The notes beneath the pieces are model-generated. The model did not search any database. It saw nothing but the letters and a program-made list of their open reading frames with translations, and was not told the DNA's origin. From Sordaria brevicollis (taxonomy: Eukaryota > Ascomycota > Sordariomycetes > Sordariales > Sordariaceae): 64,000 nucleotides of DNA. The stretch is from contig JAUTDP010000001.1 in assembly GCA_033439795.1 (NCBI GenBank), positions 1,178,001-1,242,000 on the forward strand. The letters run 5' to 3'. Made by a program: the position numbers and the translations under genes. Below are positions 22,931 to 37,308 of the stretch, one piece after another (position 1 is the stretch's first letter; the number at the start of each line of letters is the position of its first letter).

Positions 22931-25812
22931 GATGGCGACTGTGAGGATATTCGATCTGGCTTTGAGGTCCGGATAGGGTGTTGACGTGGAGGACGGCTAG
23001 GTTGGTATGAAGGTGCCGGTCGTCTGATAATAACTGAATGGAACGGACCGCCGATTCCCTGAAGAGAGGAGAGAGGAACACAGAGAAAGAAAGGGTCAAG
23101 TTGAGGATGCTTCGGTCCTTATACTCGGGGAAGACAAACTTAAGGTTGGAGGTCTTTCATCCGCAGGGCCGGACGGACACCCCAAGCACATGGAAAATGG
23201 GAACAAGGGTACGCGGGTACCTTGTAGGTGTAAGTGGTTGAAGGGGGGGTACAGAAGTACACCGTGTCGTGGCTAGTGGGTGCTACACTAAGCAGTACAT
23301 GTACAAATGGTAAGCAAGCGTGGATGACATTGCTCCAGTACCAGTGAGGTAGGGTATTCGAATACTGGATGATCCTGGCAACATGGCTTCCCCATGGTTT
23401 GCTGTATCTTGGCCTAGCCCCCCCGGTCTCCTTTTCATGTCAACATGGGGGGTTTCAGTCCACTGAGACCACCAGGCGGAGCATGTCTCTGATCTGAGGG
23501 AACACAAGCGTTACCGTACTCTGGCAAGTCTCTCTGATCCCCATAGAAAATAAAGGAAGAGAAGTGTACAGATTACCGTCACTTACACCGACTCGTGACC
23601 AAGGCCCGTTTTGCCGAGAAGTGTCGTCGGCAGCATTCCGAAAGCGGTTCCCCAAGCTATCCAACCTGCGTGCTCGTCAAACACGGGTAAATAATCACTT
23701 TGGAAGCGTAAAAAAAAGGGGTGAGAAGCGGGATGTTGGTTGAAGCCGAATATGCGTGTTTCTTTACCAGAGGCCGGACGGCTTTGCCCAGGTACCGTAC
23801 TCTGTTCTGATAAGCCAAACTGCACTTGTGTTTGGCTCACCGATCCCATCCGAATGGAATGGCCCATCTTTCCACCACGAAGCCAACGGTATGGGGTATT
23901 ATTGTTGATAATATCCAGCCATTTAAGGATGAGGTAAGACGGCCTCTGAGTGGTGGACAGTCCGGCCGGGGGGGTATGGTACTACCTTTGGCTGGGCCTC
24001 ACTTAACTGGGGAAGAAAAGAGACTTGTTGACCTGGGGAAGGCGGAAAGGTTAACGACGACAGCAGAGGATTTGTGAGTCCTCTGGTTGGATTGATCCCG
24101 CCAACCTAATCCAGCCGCGGCCGCCAAGCCGGCTTGGCAGCAGGGTCCGAGTAGCATCGAGGAGCCTTCGTCTGGCTCGTCAGACCCGTTCCAACTGGTT
24201 TATTCTTGGGCTTGCGCTCGGACTAACCTTGAGTGCACCTTTGCTTGCAGTTGGACTGCATCTCGACCACACCCTCTTGCTGCCACCCACCACCACCACC
24301 ACCACCACCACCACCACCACCCATTCCAGCCATCGCGGACGTCGTACCTCGACCGGCATATCAACCCTTTTTGGTGAGGCACAACCAGGCTCGTCCACTG
24401 GCAACTTGGGCTCGGCGACACCCCAATAACCTGGATCTGATATTTCATCCGTCTTGGCTGAATATGCCATTGGGCGGGACGGGAGCCGTGGTGAACAAAG
24501 GGGGAAACTCTGGGACGTGTCCTGTTGTGCTTCTCTCCAACTTTCTGCCCTCCTGTTCCCAAACCCCCTCCTCTATGCAGAGTGGTAGTGGCAGAAATGG
24601 GCCTGGCATCCCACGATGTGCCGCGATGCCCAGGACGCCCAGGACGCCCAAATCTCGAGGAATCTTCCCCCGCACGTGGCGACGACCACAAACGGCGTTC
24701 CGGAAGAAGGCTTCGGGCGGAAGGATAAATGGGAGGTGTATGGGAATGCATGATGCAGCACGTCTTTTGTCTAGGCGAGTTTTAGACTTGATTTTTGCGA
24801 TATCAAAAAGGCAGACACCTCGTTCGAGATGGTGTCAACATTGGGTGCGAGTGGTGCTTGGGAGAATGTGGATCTGACCACAGTGGTGCATTCGCCGACG
24901 GCGCAGACAAAGAGTTGTGTGCGGGATCGGCAGTCATGACGGTCGGTCGTGATAGAGTGATTGTTTCACTGTTTGAAAGCAACGGTAGGCAAGTCGTGTC
25001 GTGGTCGTTGTTGGGTCGAATGTGTACTGGTAGAGGCAATGTCAGCATGGGTAATCAGACAGGGCATGCAAGGACGCGTTTATTGGAATCGTTGGGGAAA
25101 ATGCATGCAGGCGGCGGCGGGTTTCCATTGCTGAGGCTCTCTCCCAATCTCCCAGATCGCAGGCAAACGACTAGGGAGTAGGGACGACACGGCCAGCCCT
25201 CATTCAGGCACCCGACCAGGCCGATAATGTTTCCCTTGTGCTGGGCCTACGTATCTAGCCTAGCCGACAACCATACTTCGTATCGTATCCCGGACCAAGG
25301 GAATGTGCTGAATGGATGTCCCCAAAATGGCAACATCCATGAACTACTGACCGGGTATGGGAACTCACACTCACTTGGGTTGGGTATCGCAAAGTCAGTC
25401 GTCAGGGCAGGGAGGCATCGAGGCAAAAAGTGCGATCAACCTCAAGGCCGAATATAGCAAAGCATAACAACGCCACCATGTCGCACGAAGGATGAGCTGA
25501 ACGAAAAGCGACGAAAAAGGGAGAAGTCACTGTCCGCCAAGTAGGTTTGCTTTGGAACGAAAGAAATGGATAGACATTGGCTTGATCAAAGCAGTCAGAT
25601 GGGCGTCGATGGGATTGATTGTTGCAAAGATGGTTGGATTGAGATTTGGTCCATGGATTGCTGTCTGCGTGTAAAAGGCACAATTGCAGATGAAAAGTGT
25701 GAATATCCAATGCCAATGCAGACCGCCCGCTGCTGTCAGCCGGCGAGGGCAAGTTTGGGGCGGGAAGGAGGTTGCAAGTTTGGGAAGGAAAGAGATATCG
25801 GACTGTAATCCA
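22931..25812. other. Intergenic region with a CAC microsatellite
   Basis: Promoter of the symporter and then sequence with no credible gene. The one clear structure is an 11-unit CAC repeat at 24288-24320. Open frames across the repeat on both strands are artefacts of the low complexity. Confidence 0.6.
24288..24320. repeat. (CAC)11 microsatellite
   Basis: Eleven uninterrupted CAC units counted directly. No coding context is supported. Confidence 0.95.
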
Positions 25813-26218
25813 CCATAGCGCGGCTAGGGGGTTTTTGAAAATGATCTCCAGTATGGTCTTGCCTGTTGAAAATGGTCACCAAGATGATAATTTTTGAACA
25901 ATCGTCATATGACCATTTTGCAGTTACCAAACTAGTCTTCGTGACGGTCCTTTTTGACGAAATATTTCGATATACGAGAATCAGGAAGGATATAATAAAT
26001 CTTAAATACGAATACTTTTATATGGAAATTCATTTTGGTGAAGCGGACGGTCTTTAAGATCCCTTTCCCTATGAAAATTATTCCCCGGTACTTATCATTC
26101 GTTTTATCTTTGGTCACATTACCATTTTGGGGACGAATTATTTCTTTACACCTGAAAATTTTACAGTTATAAAATCACTACCAAGATCATTTTCAAAAAC
26201 CCCCTCTGCGCGCTATGG
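25813..26218. mobile_element. MITE-like element with 35 bp terminal inverted repeats
   Basis: A 406 bp AT-rich insert bounded by inverted repeats. The left end (25813-25847) and the reverse complement of the right end (26184-26218) both start CCATAGCGCG and end AGGGGGTTTTTGAAAATGATCT, with three mismatches between these blocks (32 of 35 identical by hand count). No transposase frame exists inside, so it would be non-autonomous. The dinucleotide TA lies 4-5 bases in from each end, so a Tc1/mariner-type TA target duplication is possible if the outer CCA/TGG is chance symmetry; taking the full repeat, the flanks share only CA on each side. I do not recognise it as a named Neurospora element. The interior is clearly more AT-rich than its surroundings, which may be intrinsic or due to mild RIP. 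Confidence 0.75.
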
Positions 26219-29200
26219 CAGGCAACCGTGGTTGACCCAAGTATTCACCTTCCATTGGCAATTTGGCATGGAAGTTACGCCGTCACAATTTCATCATTCT
26301 TTCCCTTTCCACTTGTCTCCCATCCGAGATCAGTTTTCGATCTAAAGACTGAGAGGAAGGAACAACAACAGATTCATGTCGCTCAGACCCATATTTTGGT
26401 TTTGTGTGACCTTTCACGGATCACGGCGGGAGGACGCACCTGCCATGTCTGTAAATTTGCAGGTGAGGATTCGCAGAGAGGGGACCGGGAGGTTCCACCG
26501 GCAGCGGGCAGCGGGCAGCGGATAATGCGGTCGCAGTTTGGAATGGCAGGTGCATAAAGTACCTCTTTCCTCCTGATATCCCAATGATATGATATCCAAT
26601 CTCCCACATATTCCGCTTTGCCCCTGTCCATGGAAATTTCAAAATCCAAAATCGTGTAAAGGAGTTTGCCATCTCTCAAGATACCTCCAAGTACGGGTAA
26701 AACATGTTCATACAAGCAACAGTGGTCACCGTGTATCATCCTGTATCATTCAAGTATGGAAAGAGAAGGCGTCGGCAGTCTCCAAAGCCACACACAAACT
26801 GATCGTGTGTGTGGACTCGTTGCAAACTCGACAAGGGATCTACACGAGAGCTTCCCTCGGTCATGTGAACAATTGAGAAGAAGAGGTTGGAGTTTCAACA
26901 GTCAAAGACAGTTCAGCTTGTCACTGAAAAAAGAAGAGACGACGTTCAGTCAAAGTTACCCCGGATTTGCATGGCTGGTGGAAACATGGTGGAAACTGCC
27001 CCGGATTCTCCTCCTCTACAGTGGACACAGTGGACACTTTGAACCCCAACAAGCTTTCCTCAGGCCTAAGAGGTATCGCCATCCCCGCACCGGCGCCCAA
27101 TGCCCCCCGGGCCCCTTGGCCATTTCGCTTCCTCAACTCCACCAAACTCTGGCAATCGCGCAATCTGACGCCTCCAGTTTCAATGCTTCATTACCTCTTA
27201 CGGCTTAGCTCAACCCAGTCCCCCCGACGGCCCGGCCTTCTTGTCCCCATCTCGCTCCGCTCTCCGCTCTTCCCCTCTTCCTTCTCCATCTTCTCCATGC
27301 TTGTTTCTGGCATTCGTGGCCTTCAGACAAAAGTCAAGCTTCTCACAGAAGAGCCAAACATGCCAAGCTTCGACTGTCACTTTCCATTCTGACCTTCTCC
27401 TCCTCTCTTTCTCCATTTCGACTCCATATTTTACTCCATCAACGACTCCATTTTCCCCAGATCACCGTCCTCGAGATATGCGCCGAGGGAAACCTTATCC
27501 CCAGATTTTGATCCAACAGACCGAAGCTAGCGGTGCTGCCTGACCAGATCATGGCATCATCTAGATCTCCTTTCTCGTTTTCCACTCCACTCATCATTGT
27601 TTAATTCAGCCTGTGGATTCTCTCGCTACAGTAGCCACGACGTCTAGATGAATCCATCCCCATCTCTCCAACTCCAATTCTCAACTCCAATCAGCCAAGC
27701 TCGAGGCTTATTCATGCCTCGCTCCAACGGAAGACTTTTCCTCTTTTGTTCAGGTCCGACAGACACTAGGGAGGCTCACCTTGGCTTCTCAATAACAAAG
27801 TACAAGGCAAGTCTTACAAGATCTTAGACCCCCCTCCCCACTTGGATTACCTTGGATGACATTGATGACTTTCTTGGGCGTTTCTTGGGCTGTCAGAACT
27901 GCACTGGCAGCACCACAAAAGGAGAACGAACCTTCGAAAAGTCTTGGGCAATTCGCAAAAGCCAAGATTATCAAGGCCCCCCACATCCTGCCAAGATGTC
28001 ACCAATGTCACCACGGCCTCAGACTTACCGCGTACCACCAGCAAGGCGCTTCTCTCGTTGACCGTTGTCCCTCGGCGGCGGCGGCGGCGGCAGCGAAGGC
28101 GGTGACCCCTTTTGCAAGTGACTTTTGGAGAAGCCTCCTCAGGCTCCTCTCCCGGCCATGTTCCAAGATATCAAACACGTCAGCATTATAGCGAGTTGAC
28201 TTGTATTATTTTCCCAAGCCTCTTGTCAACCACAAAGCGCTACGCTTGGCTTGAAATGGGCATCCAGTTATGGACAAGGGGATCAAATCCGCCCGCCCGA
28301 AGCTCCTATCAGTCAGAGAAAGCGATGGCTTCATCATGGAACGATAACCTAGGGCGCCAACTCCTTTGAGTTTGCATTGCACATCGGTGTGTATACCTAC
28401 CTACCTTGCCATGCTGAATCCCCAGTCTTTTAGCGGGACACGGCAGTTGGTTGAATGGCTCGAATGAATGGATGCAGCCATGCGGCGTCCAGCATGGTAC
28501 GGTACGTGTTGGTGATTGAGAAACATCATCGGGCTCTTTTTCTCTTTCAAGATCCCAAGCCCGGGTTCCCCGGATTTTCCAGTTTCCAGGCTCTCATCAC
28601 ATTGACGATCGGAGGAGCGGATTTCACATGATCACATCTCGGCAATCTTGCCACGAGGCACCTGCGAACCACCTCATCTGGGTCGATGGCGCATCCCATC
28701 GGACTGGAAAACATACGGTATCATCGCATTTTGTTCCTGCTGCTGTCAACCTGGCATCAGCATGGCTTTCATACACCCAGCATGTCTCCCGAGTCTTTTG
28801 GAAGGCAGCACATTGACAGGGCGGGGTTGCGGATAACGACCGCGAGTTGCGGCATCGAGTTCTGACAGTTTGCCGAAACAGATTGTCAAACCCATCAAAC
28901 AGCTGTCGTCGAACTGAGACCGCATTGTGCTTCTGCTTCTACCCTTTGGTCTAGCCATGACGTATCCGGGCGGGCGGACGCATCATGACATGTTGTGCAA
29001 AGCAGAGAACTTCGAATTTGCTGACCGAGTGAAAAACCAATGTTTTGCTGACAATGCGATAGATCGACTATGAAATATCTGATACAGATGAGGAGTTGAG
29101 GTAATACCTTTTTGACTCAGACCCTTCGAGACAACTCACTATGCTGTCCAGTACCAAACACAAGAGGGTTCGTCCCAATTTCGATTTGTTGGGACGGCAG

Positions 29201-31802
29201 GCTGGCTCGAGATGTTTCGGACCATCCCGTCTCACGCAGCAATCAGCCCTTCGTGCAACACATGAAACGAGGTGTTCAAGACCAACATGCCCGTCCATGT
29301 AGCTGTCGGTCTTGGAAGGCGATGCTTGTGTCCGAGGTCTTTACTCCGAGTAGCCGGGCATCCAACCATATTTAAGCGGTAACATACATGCTTGACAGGT
29401 GCTAGGAAACAGGCACCATAGCATATCGTGACATCTTTTGAGATGTTATGATCGAATTCCTGTACGGGGCCGAGAAGAGATCGATGGGCGGGTTCGTAAA
29501 ACGTCTTTCAGTCGTACCTGTGTCCCATGTAAGTTGCTGCCCGTGCTTTGCTGCCCGTCGAAAAAAAAAAATCAAAAAAATCCCAACCAGCGAGGGGGTA
29601 ATACCTGTGTTGCAGTAAATGGCCACACTTATATCCGCGACTTTGACACAATCGACATGGTGCCTCGAGACACGGTGGAAAGGACGCACAAGGAACAGGT
29701 TGAACACAAAAGACAGACACACAACAACAAGGGGGCTGCGTGGCCGTGTGCCCCGTACGAAAAAAAAAAAAAAAAGTTGTCTTTGCTTGTGCTACCAAAG
29801 CACCAAGGTAAGGTCCCAAGAGCACAGACTTGACTGGAGCACTCAGTCGCTCACCTCAAAATCTTGGGGCCCGAACGGATATTCTTCCAAGCCTTCTTTC
29901 CAGGGTTCTGGATAAATGAAGTAGCGCCGCCTTGCATCTTGCCAGATGGGTGTTACAGCCAACCAGGCCAGGGTCAAGCAAGAGTTTTCTAGCCTTCCCT
30001 CCATACTTCCAATCCTTCCTTCATAGACCCGAGAGAAAGGATAGGTCAGCAGCCGGCTTTCAGCGTTTCTGTCGCATCCTGTCCGCATAAATTGGTTGCA
30101 ATAAAGGCACGTCCGCCAGTCCCGACTGATGAACCAATTACCAGCCAGACGAGGGATCGCCGAGTATTCTACCACGCGTGTGGATTACGGGAGTTTTTTT
30201 TTCTATTGCTCGCGCGTCTACGCCGCTTTGTGGGATTAAAAAGGTAGGGTAGGATAATGGATGGTCGGATGCACCGTCGGTTATTGTTAAGCCTAAAATG
30301 CAGGCCTTACTAGGACAGCCCGTCGCTTCCACGTTGTGTTCGAGCAAGACACCGACCGGCACGGGAATGACGCTTGGCTATTCCGATTGATAGTACAACA
30401 GACAGGGGTTTGGATTGAAAGAAAAAGGGTTTGAGGGGGTCTGTGGATGGAAGGACTTGAAGAAGGACTAGTAAAATAGAAGGACTTGTGGGAAGCGATT
30501 ATCTCTCGAAGGAACCCTATGGTAGAAGAAAATCGACGGAAGGAAACGAAACGACTGACTGATTGATTGACTGAGAGACAGACAGACAGAACAGCAAATG
30601 AGTGCCACTGCATGTCATGTCATGCCCCGTTAATGCGTTCGAATTCGGAACGGCGTTCCCGACGGGACGACACAGCATACAGCAGATCTTCTTTCTTTCC
30701 TATTTTTCATGCAGTCAAGTCAAGTTGATACCTGATACTAGGCATTTGATTGAAACCGGAAACGGCAACCTATTCTAGAAGAAAAGAAGGAAAAAAAAAT
30801 CAAGGTCATAGACCCGAAAACGATAATGCTGTTGTCCAAAATTCCTGATCAGATGTATGGTATCAGTGTTGATTAAAAGGTTTCAGTTTCATGACCACTA
30901 TCCTAGAGAACAAAACCTGTTCGCCACTTAACGAGAAACCCCAGTCAAAGTTCTTCCATCCATCCATCCATTCTATAGAGGGTCGATGATATATTATACA
31001 TGGTCGTACCGACGCTCGACGGCAGCGAGTCGGCGCTTTGGCGGTTAATAAACTTGGCGACCGAAGCCGCACATCGGCACGGTTCCTACATTGTGCAGAA
31101 TCAGCCAAGGAAAGACGGCATATTGAAGTGAATGTCATACCCACGATAGTGATCACAGCAGGAACCTCCGTCCTCTACAAGTTACGATTGCAACCACTTG
31201 TTTATGCCGTCGATTGCGTTGTGAGGTGAGAGAAGCTTTTGATATTGCTGGAGGTGCAGAGAAGGGTGTTGGCCAAGACACGACAAAGGGGCGGATTGAC
31301 GGGCGAAGCATGCTGGGAGAAGGAGGGAAGTGAAGCGTTCGTGGTGTTGACCAGATCGATGGGTTTTGCCAAGTCGATGTCTTTTGTCTGTTGTCTCTCT
31401 GTTAACGCCGATGGTGACTTGAGGTCTAAGTGTCGGGTGTAGTAGAAACACAGATCTCGTAAAGGAACCAACGAAACTCTTGACATTAGATTCATGGAAC
31501 AGTTCTCTTGTCCGACATGTCTCCTGCTTTCTTGTGGTGGCATGTCCCTCGACGGCGGCCATCAGTTGTCTGTTATCTTATCGCTTATCACTTATACAGA
31601 TAACGCGACACAGATGCCCGGCAGCTGCTGCGAACTGCCAGAGACTGCCAAGTCGAGATGCTCAACGAATGCCAAGGCCTGTTCACCGCCCGTGGGGTCA
31701 GGCTGCCCCCGGCGGCGAAACAGCCCCACCATTTCCCGCCCGCCAATCGTCCCCCCGATGCCCCGTCGCGGCCCTGAGCTTCCATGCCAAGCACCCGCAG
31801 TG
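26219..31802. other. 5.6 kb non-coding region before the retroelement
   Basis: No protein family, tRNA or transposon remnant recognised. Local structures are a CGG run near 28073-28093, an oligo-A tract near 29760-29775 and a GACA tandem near 30577-30590. Base composition is ordinary right up to the retroelement edge. Confidence 0.5.
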
Positions 31803-31807
31803 GAAGT

Positions 31808-31988
31808 TGTTACAATGGTGACAATATTGGGGGAGCAAAGAAGGCTTGATTGTGTGTAACTGTGTAAGACTCTGCAGACGTACAGATCTCTAGCTACTAT
31901 ATAAAAATCCCTCAGACTCTAGACCTCGGTTATTTAGGTTACGTATACTCCTATTATCCCTATAGGCCAGCCACCTAATATTGTAATA
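31808..31988 (-). repeat. Left LTR (3' LTR of the minus-strand element)
   Basis: 181 bp, aligns without gaps to 37309-37489. Its outer 74 bases look unmutated. From 31882 inward, by hand count, it carries about 15 G-to-A or C-to-T changes relative to the other LTR and no transversions. Confidence 0.93.
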
Positions 31989-34900
31989 CACCCCCTTAAA
32001 TCTATACTATAGACCAATACCAAATTTACCTAAAAATGCTTTATAATCCTCTAAGAATCTTATACCTTTATTCTTAATATAATAATATTTCCCTAAAATC
32101 TTTATCTATTACGTTAATTTTTAAATAAATTGTAAAATCTCCTATTTAATCTATTTATAACCTCTTTATCCTCTAATTCCTCTTAATCTTTATCCTTTAA
32201 ATCTATTACCCTTCTAAATATCCTTACTATAATAAACGCGCTCGTAATTTTTAGTAATTTAATCGGTAGTTATTAAAATTCTACGAATCCTAGCTATTCT
32301 ATCGATACGTAATAATTTATAAGCCCGAAATTCTTTATAAGGCCGTTAGCGATTTATTCTTTAATTAAAATATAAATAATATTAATAAACTTCCTTTCTT
32401 ATATTTAATATAATTAATATTTATAAATATCTACGTATTTTAATTTAATTATTAAGTGTATACCCTCCTTAATAACGAAGCGGATTATTTATTTATTATT
32501 ATAACCTATAAACGTAATTTCCTAATCGAATCCTACTATTAATTTGTTAAATAAACGGCGGGCGTAAATAACTTCTTTAACGCCTTAATTTAAGGATAAT
32601 AATTTTACCTCTATAAAAGAAATAATTACCGTATCTTATTTATTAATTCGCTAATTTATAATTACGCTTAGGAGCCTTAAAATAAACGTTTAAGAGTTTT
32701 TATAATTAAAGGAATTATTTACGAAGGAGGAATTAATTATTACGTAAAAATCCTAATAATTTAGTCCATTTAATTAGAAAACGTAGTCTTAAATTAATAA
32801 TAAATATAGAAGGACGCGATTTATAGCCCTATAATATATCGGATTAGGGTTCGAATTGAAACGAACTAGTTTAAAAATAGGGAAGGTAACGTCTAGGCGC
32901 GTAATAATAATAATATAAAGGATAGAGCCGATTTTGACCTAGTAGGCGGTAATTTCGTATAATAGTACCTTATCCTCGTAGGGAATTAACTCCTCCTTAG
33001 CTATAAAGGTTTAAAAGAATCTCTTTATCCCTTTAACTTTATTTATAATTTTATTAATATAATCGCGCTATAATAACCAAATTAGCCGTTTTTTATAGTT
33101 ACGAATAACTTCAATTCCTAGGAATTATTTCAATTCCTTTCTGCTAATTAGCTAATATTTTTTCTTAAGGGTAATAATCACCCCCTTAATTATAACTACC
33201 TCCTTATTTCTATTCAAATAAGCGATTACGATATTATTAACGTAAAAAAAAAAGAATACGTTATCCTTAATTAAAATATTAAGCTTAGAAGGGATAAAAG
33301 ATATATTTATAACTATAAAGGTCTTAATAAGCTCTTATTACTATAAGAGTAGTAATTTACGCAACCTGTATAATACTCGAAGTAATTGGATTACCTAACC
33401 CTTCTTCTAATACCTAGGAGGAGTTCGCATATAAATTAATTTATTTAGTAGGGTATTAATAAAAGTATTCTTAACGTCGTACTAAATCAAATCTAGGTTA
33501 AAGTAGGTTATAATTGCTATAAAAATACGGAAAGACTTAATTACCAACGTAATTATATAAATTTCGCGAATTCCATCCTTAATCTACTAATCTCCTCGCA
33601 TTATTAAACGAGCCTTATACTTCTAAAATCTACTGTTTTAATTAAATTTATAAATGTAGACCTATTGTAACCCTAAAATCTCCTTCCTATCTATATCCTT
33701 AATACTCACCTATTTTTAAGATTTCATTTTATTGTATTTAACCAAATATTTTTTCTCTATAACTTTAAACAATTCCCCTATAGGATAAAGATTAAACGCT
33801 TAATAATATTTTAAAAGTAATAGAAAATTAAATCGATAGAAGGTTTTTAGGAATTTTTATTTCTATAGCCGATCGACCTTCTCCTTTATTAATTTTAATT
33901 TAGGGTTATAATTAAAATCGATTTTAATACCCTTTTTTCGTATTTCTTTTAAAAAATCTTAATCGACGATTTAATTTCCCTAAAAACCTATAAAACGGCT
34001 ACCCCATCTAATTAAAAAAAATATAACCCAATTAAAATATTAATTTATAATTAACTATAAATCTTTATTAAACTTTAAGAATTTACTAATTAAGAACGAT
34101 ATTAATATTTTATCTAAGGTTGGGGACGTAGAATAATACCCCTTATCCTCCAAGTTTATAACTATATTCTAGAAATTAATAATTAACTATAAAGGTATTG
34201 GAGCTAGTTTCTCCAAAAATTCGGTTAGAGTCTCTAACCCCTATATTTATAATAGGAATTAGCCTATTAATTCGTAGTATTAATTTAATAGGATTTAACT
34301 TATTTATATTTAATATTAATCCCTTAATAATTCTACAATCGCCTCCTCCTCTTATTTCCCCTCCTCTAAAGTATTAATCGCATTAATCGTTTCGTTCGCG
34401 TCGGTCGGGAAGCCTATAACTATAAAACTAAGCGTCGGGAGAGTTTATAATAACTCTAATTAATCTACTTCGGCGGTATTTATATTATAAAGGGTTTTTA
34501 ATTATATAACTAATTTTTTAAAGGAAATCTATAAAGATTTATAAATTTCTTTAATTTTACCCGGAAATACCTCATTTTCATTAAATATAATATTTCGTAT
34601 TATTATAATTTAATTAATATAAAGGTTTTAAACTTTATATTAATTCATTAATTAATAACCAACTAAATACCCGATCTACGCACGTCTTTTAAATTTTTTA
34701 ATCCTTTCCTTATTATTTATAATAACGGTAATAAGAATAAAGGCCTTATAACCGTAAACCTTTAAATATACGATTATAAGGGAAGGATTTATTAATAATA
34801 TATTACCGTTTCTAAAATTATAATACGATTCGAATCTCTCCTTAAGAGCCTTCTAATAGTAATCTACCTTAGGCGTTAAATTATAAAAATACGCGGCTAC

Positions 34901-37308
34901 GCGTATAATTTCTAATTAGAGTACTTCGGGTAAATTCGCACTTATATATATTAATACCGCCTTAATCTTAATTACACCCCCTAAACGCTTTACGCCGCCA
35001 TTTTACGCCTATATATAAAATATAGAAGGCTCGACTATAATACTACGTTTAATTAATTACGTTATAATCTTTTAATTATTATTTATTTTATTATTATATT
35101 CTACGATACAAAGGAGGATTTTATACTAAATCTATAAGCCCGCAAAAAGGTTCTAAAAATATATTAATATAAAATCGGCTTTTCGGTTATTTAAATAATA
35201 CGTCCAAATATACTTAGACTATCGATTTATAATTATTATTAGGCTTAAATACTCCCTATTTCGCATTTTAATCTTATTATAAAAAAAGAAATCGATAACG
35301 AGGCGTAATCCTAAACCTTTTAAATAATCGTAAAATTCTCTACGTACTTAGCGCTTCAATTTAACTATAATATATAGTTCGTAATATATTAAATCTAAAC
35401 TTTTAAATCGAACTCTATAAACCTATTTAATTAATTTAATAAATATATTTAATCCTAAGTAGTTAAATCGAAGGTATTAATAGAGGGTTACGCCCTCTTA
35501 TAATTTCTATTAAGAATAATTAGAAATAATATATACCGTAAAAGAAAATTTATTAATATTATCTTTTAATAGAAGGATATATTCTAATATAAATTATTTA
35601 TTAATAGAATATATATAATAAATTAAAGAGTTCGTAAAATTAGAACGTAGGCACCCGTTTTTATAATCCTAAAAAATGTAATTATCCTCGAATTATTTTA
35701 AGGAAATAAAGTTATAAATTATATTCGGTATTAGGACGACGTTAGGGAGGATTAATTCCTTTAACCTTATATTATTTTAGACCTTAATTATTATAGTACT
35801 ATACCCTTCGATAAAAATATAATTATTGCCAATTTATATATAATCGCTTATATTTATAGGGGAAAGGTCTTTAAATCGATTAATTTTATTAAAAATATAA
35901 ATTATTATACTTAAATCGAGAATTATAGAATTTTTTAGTAGGTATATAGCGTAGTAATCCGTAAATATTAAAAAATTACTCTTATTTACTAAGCGATTAT
36001 AGAATTACTTTTAATTAAATTCGTCTTCCCTTTATTTACGTAATTAGAAAACGGCCTCTTTAAACTTCTTATCCTTCTTTATATTAATAGCGGTACGTTT
36101 TTTAATATCTTCGTTTATTATTTAACTTTCGAAAATAATTTATAAACGTATATAATAGTATAATTTAATTTTGTAACCGAATTAATTATAAAATTTATAA
36201 ATAAGATATTTCGTTTTACGAATTTACTAAGGAAGGGAGGAAGCGCGTCTTTTATTAATAAATTTGGAGGATATATTTTTCTTACTTCTCTTCTTTTTTA
36301 TTAATATTATAACCTCTCCTTACCCTTTTCTAATATTTATATTAAAATTTTCCTCGTTATTAGGAGCGTCCTCTTTAATAAACTCTTTATTTAATATAAT
36401 TACAAATATTATACCTTTTAATAAGGGGGCTAATCGGCTTTTACCCTAAATAAAATTTACCGTTATTATTTTATAAAAGTTTTTAATAACGGTACGGAAT
36501 CCTATTTTTATATAATTATCCTTTTCTAATTCCTTATTATATTAAAATTAGTACGTATTTATTTATAAGGAGAAAGGACTTCCCTTAATTATATAATTAA
36601 ATTCTATAAATTAAATATTTAGGTTATTAAATTTAAGGACCTTGCGGGCCTTATATAGAATTATAGCTTATTTCTAATAGAACGACTAAATAATCCAATC
36701 TTTAATAGTACGGCCTAAGTGTAAAATAGAAATTAATTAGGCTTTAGCTTATTTTTTAATTTTTCGATCGTTAAAATATACGGCTTTAATAAAATTATCG
36801 TACTATTTATAAATATTAGAGCGTTTAATAAAATTAATTTCGCGGTATAAATCTTTAACGGTTTCGGTCATTTATAAATTTAATTAAATTTTTTTAATCC
36901 CTAAATTAAAAATTACCTTCAAATTTATACGCTAATCGTTTTTTTTAATTATATAATCGCAATAATTATATTTATAATAGAAGTTATATTTAATTATAAT
37001 ATTAGATAACTTTTTAAAACGAGCCTTCTTCTTAACGGCGGTCTCTCCCTCGGGTTTTTAGCCGATATAATTAAGAATATTAAATTTAAAGGGTTTCGTT
37101 AATTAGGGTTAGCGATTTATAGGATTAATATATTCCTATAGGCCTAGGTTCTAAGTTTAGGAAATAAAGGCATCTTCCTAAGTAGGCTAATCCTTAGGGG
37201 AATTGAAACGAATATTATTAATCTTCGAAGATATTATCGTTATTACTAATTTTATTATTATTAACGTTATTAATACTATAATTTAGGCGAATCGATGAAA
37301 CTCTTAAT

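Noticed and set aside
25866..26117. Overlapping open frames on both strands in the MITE-like element
   Set aside because: AT-rich short frames without any transposase feature.
36264..36449. 61-codon Phe/Ile-rich frame inside the retroelement
   Set aside because: Plus strand, while the element codes on minus; the hydrophobic content is a result of AT enrichment by RIP.
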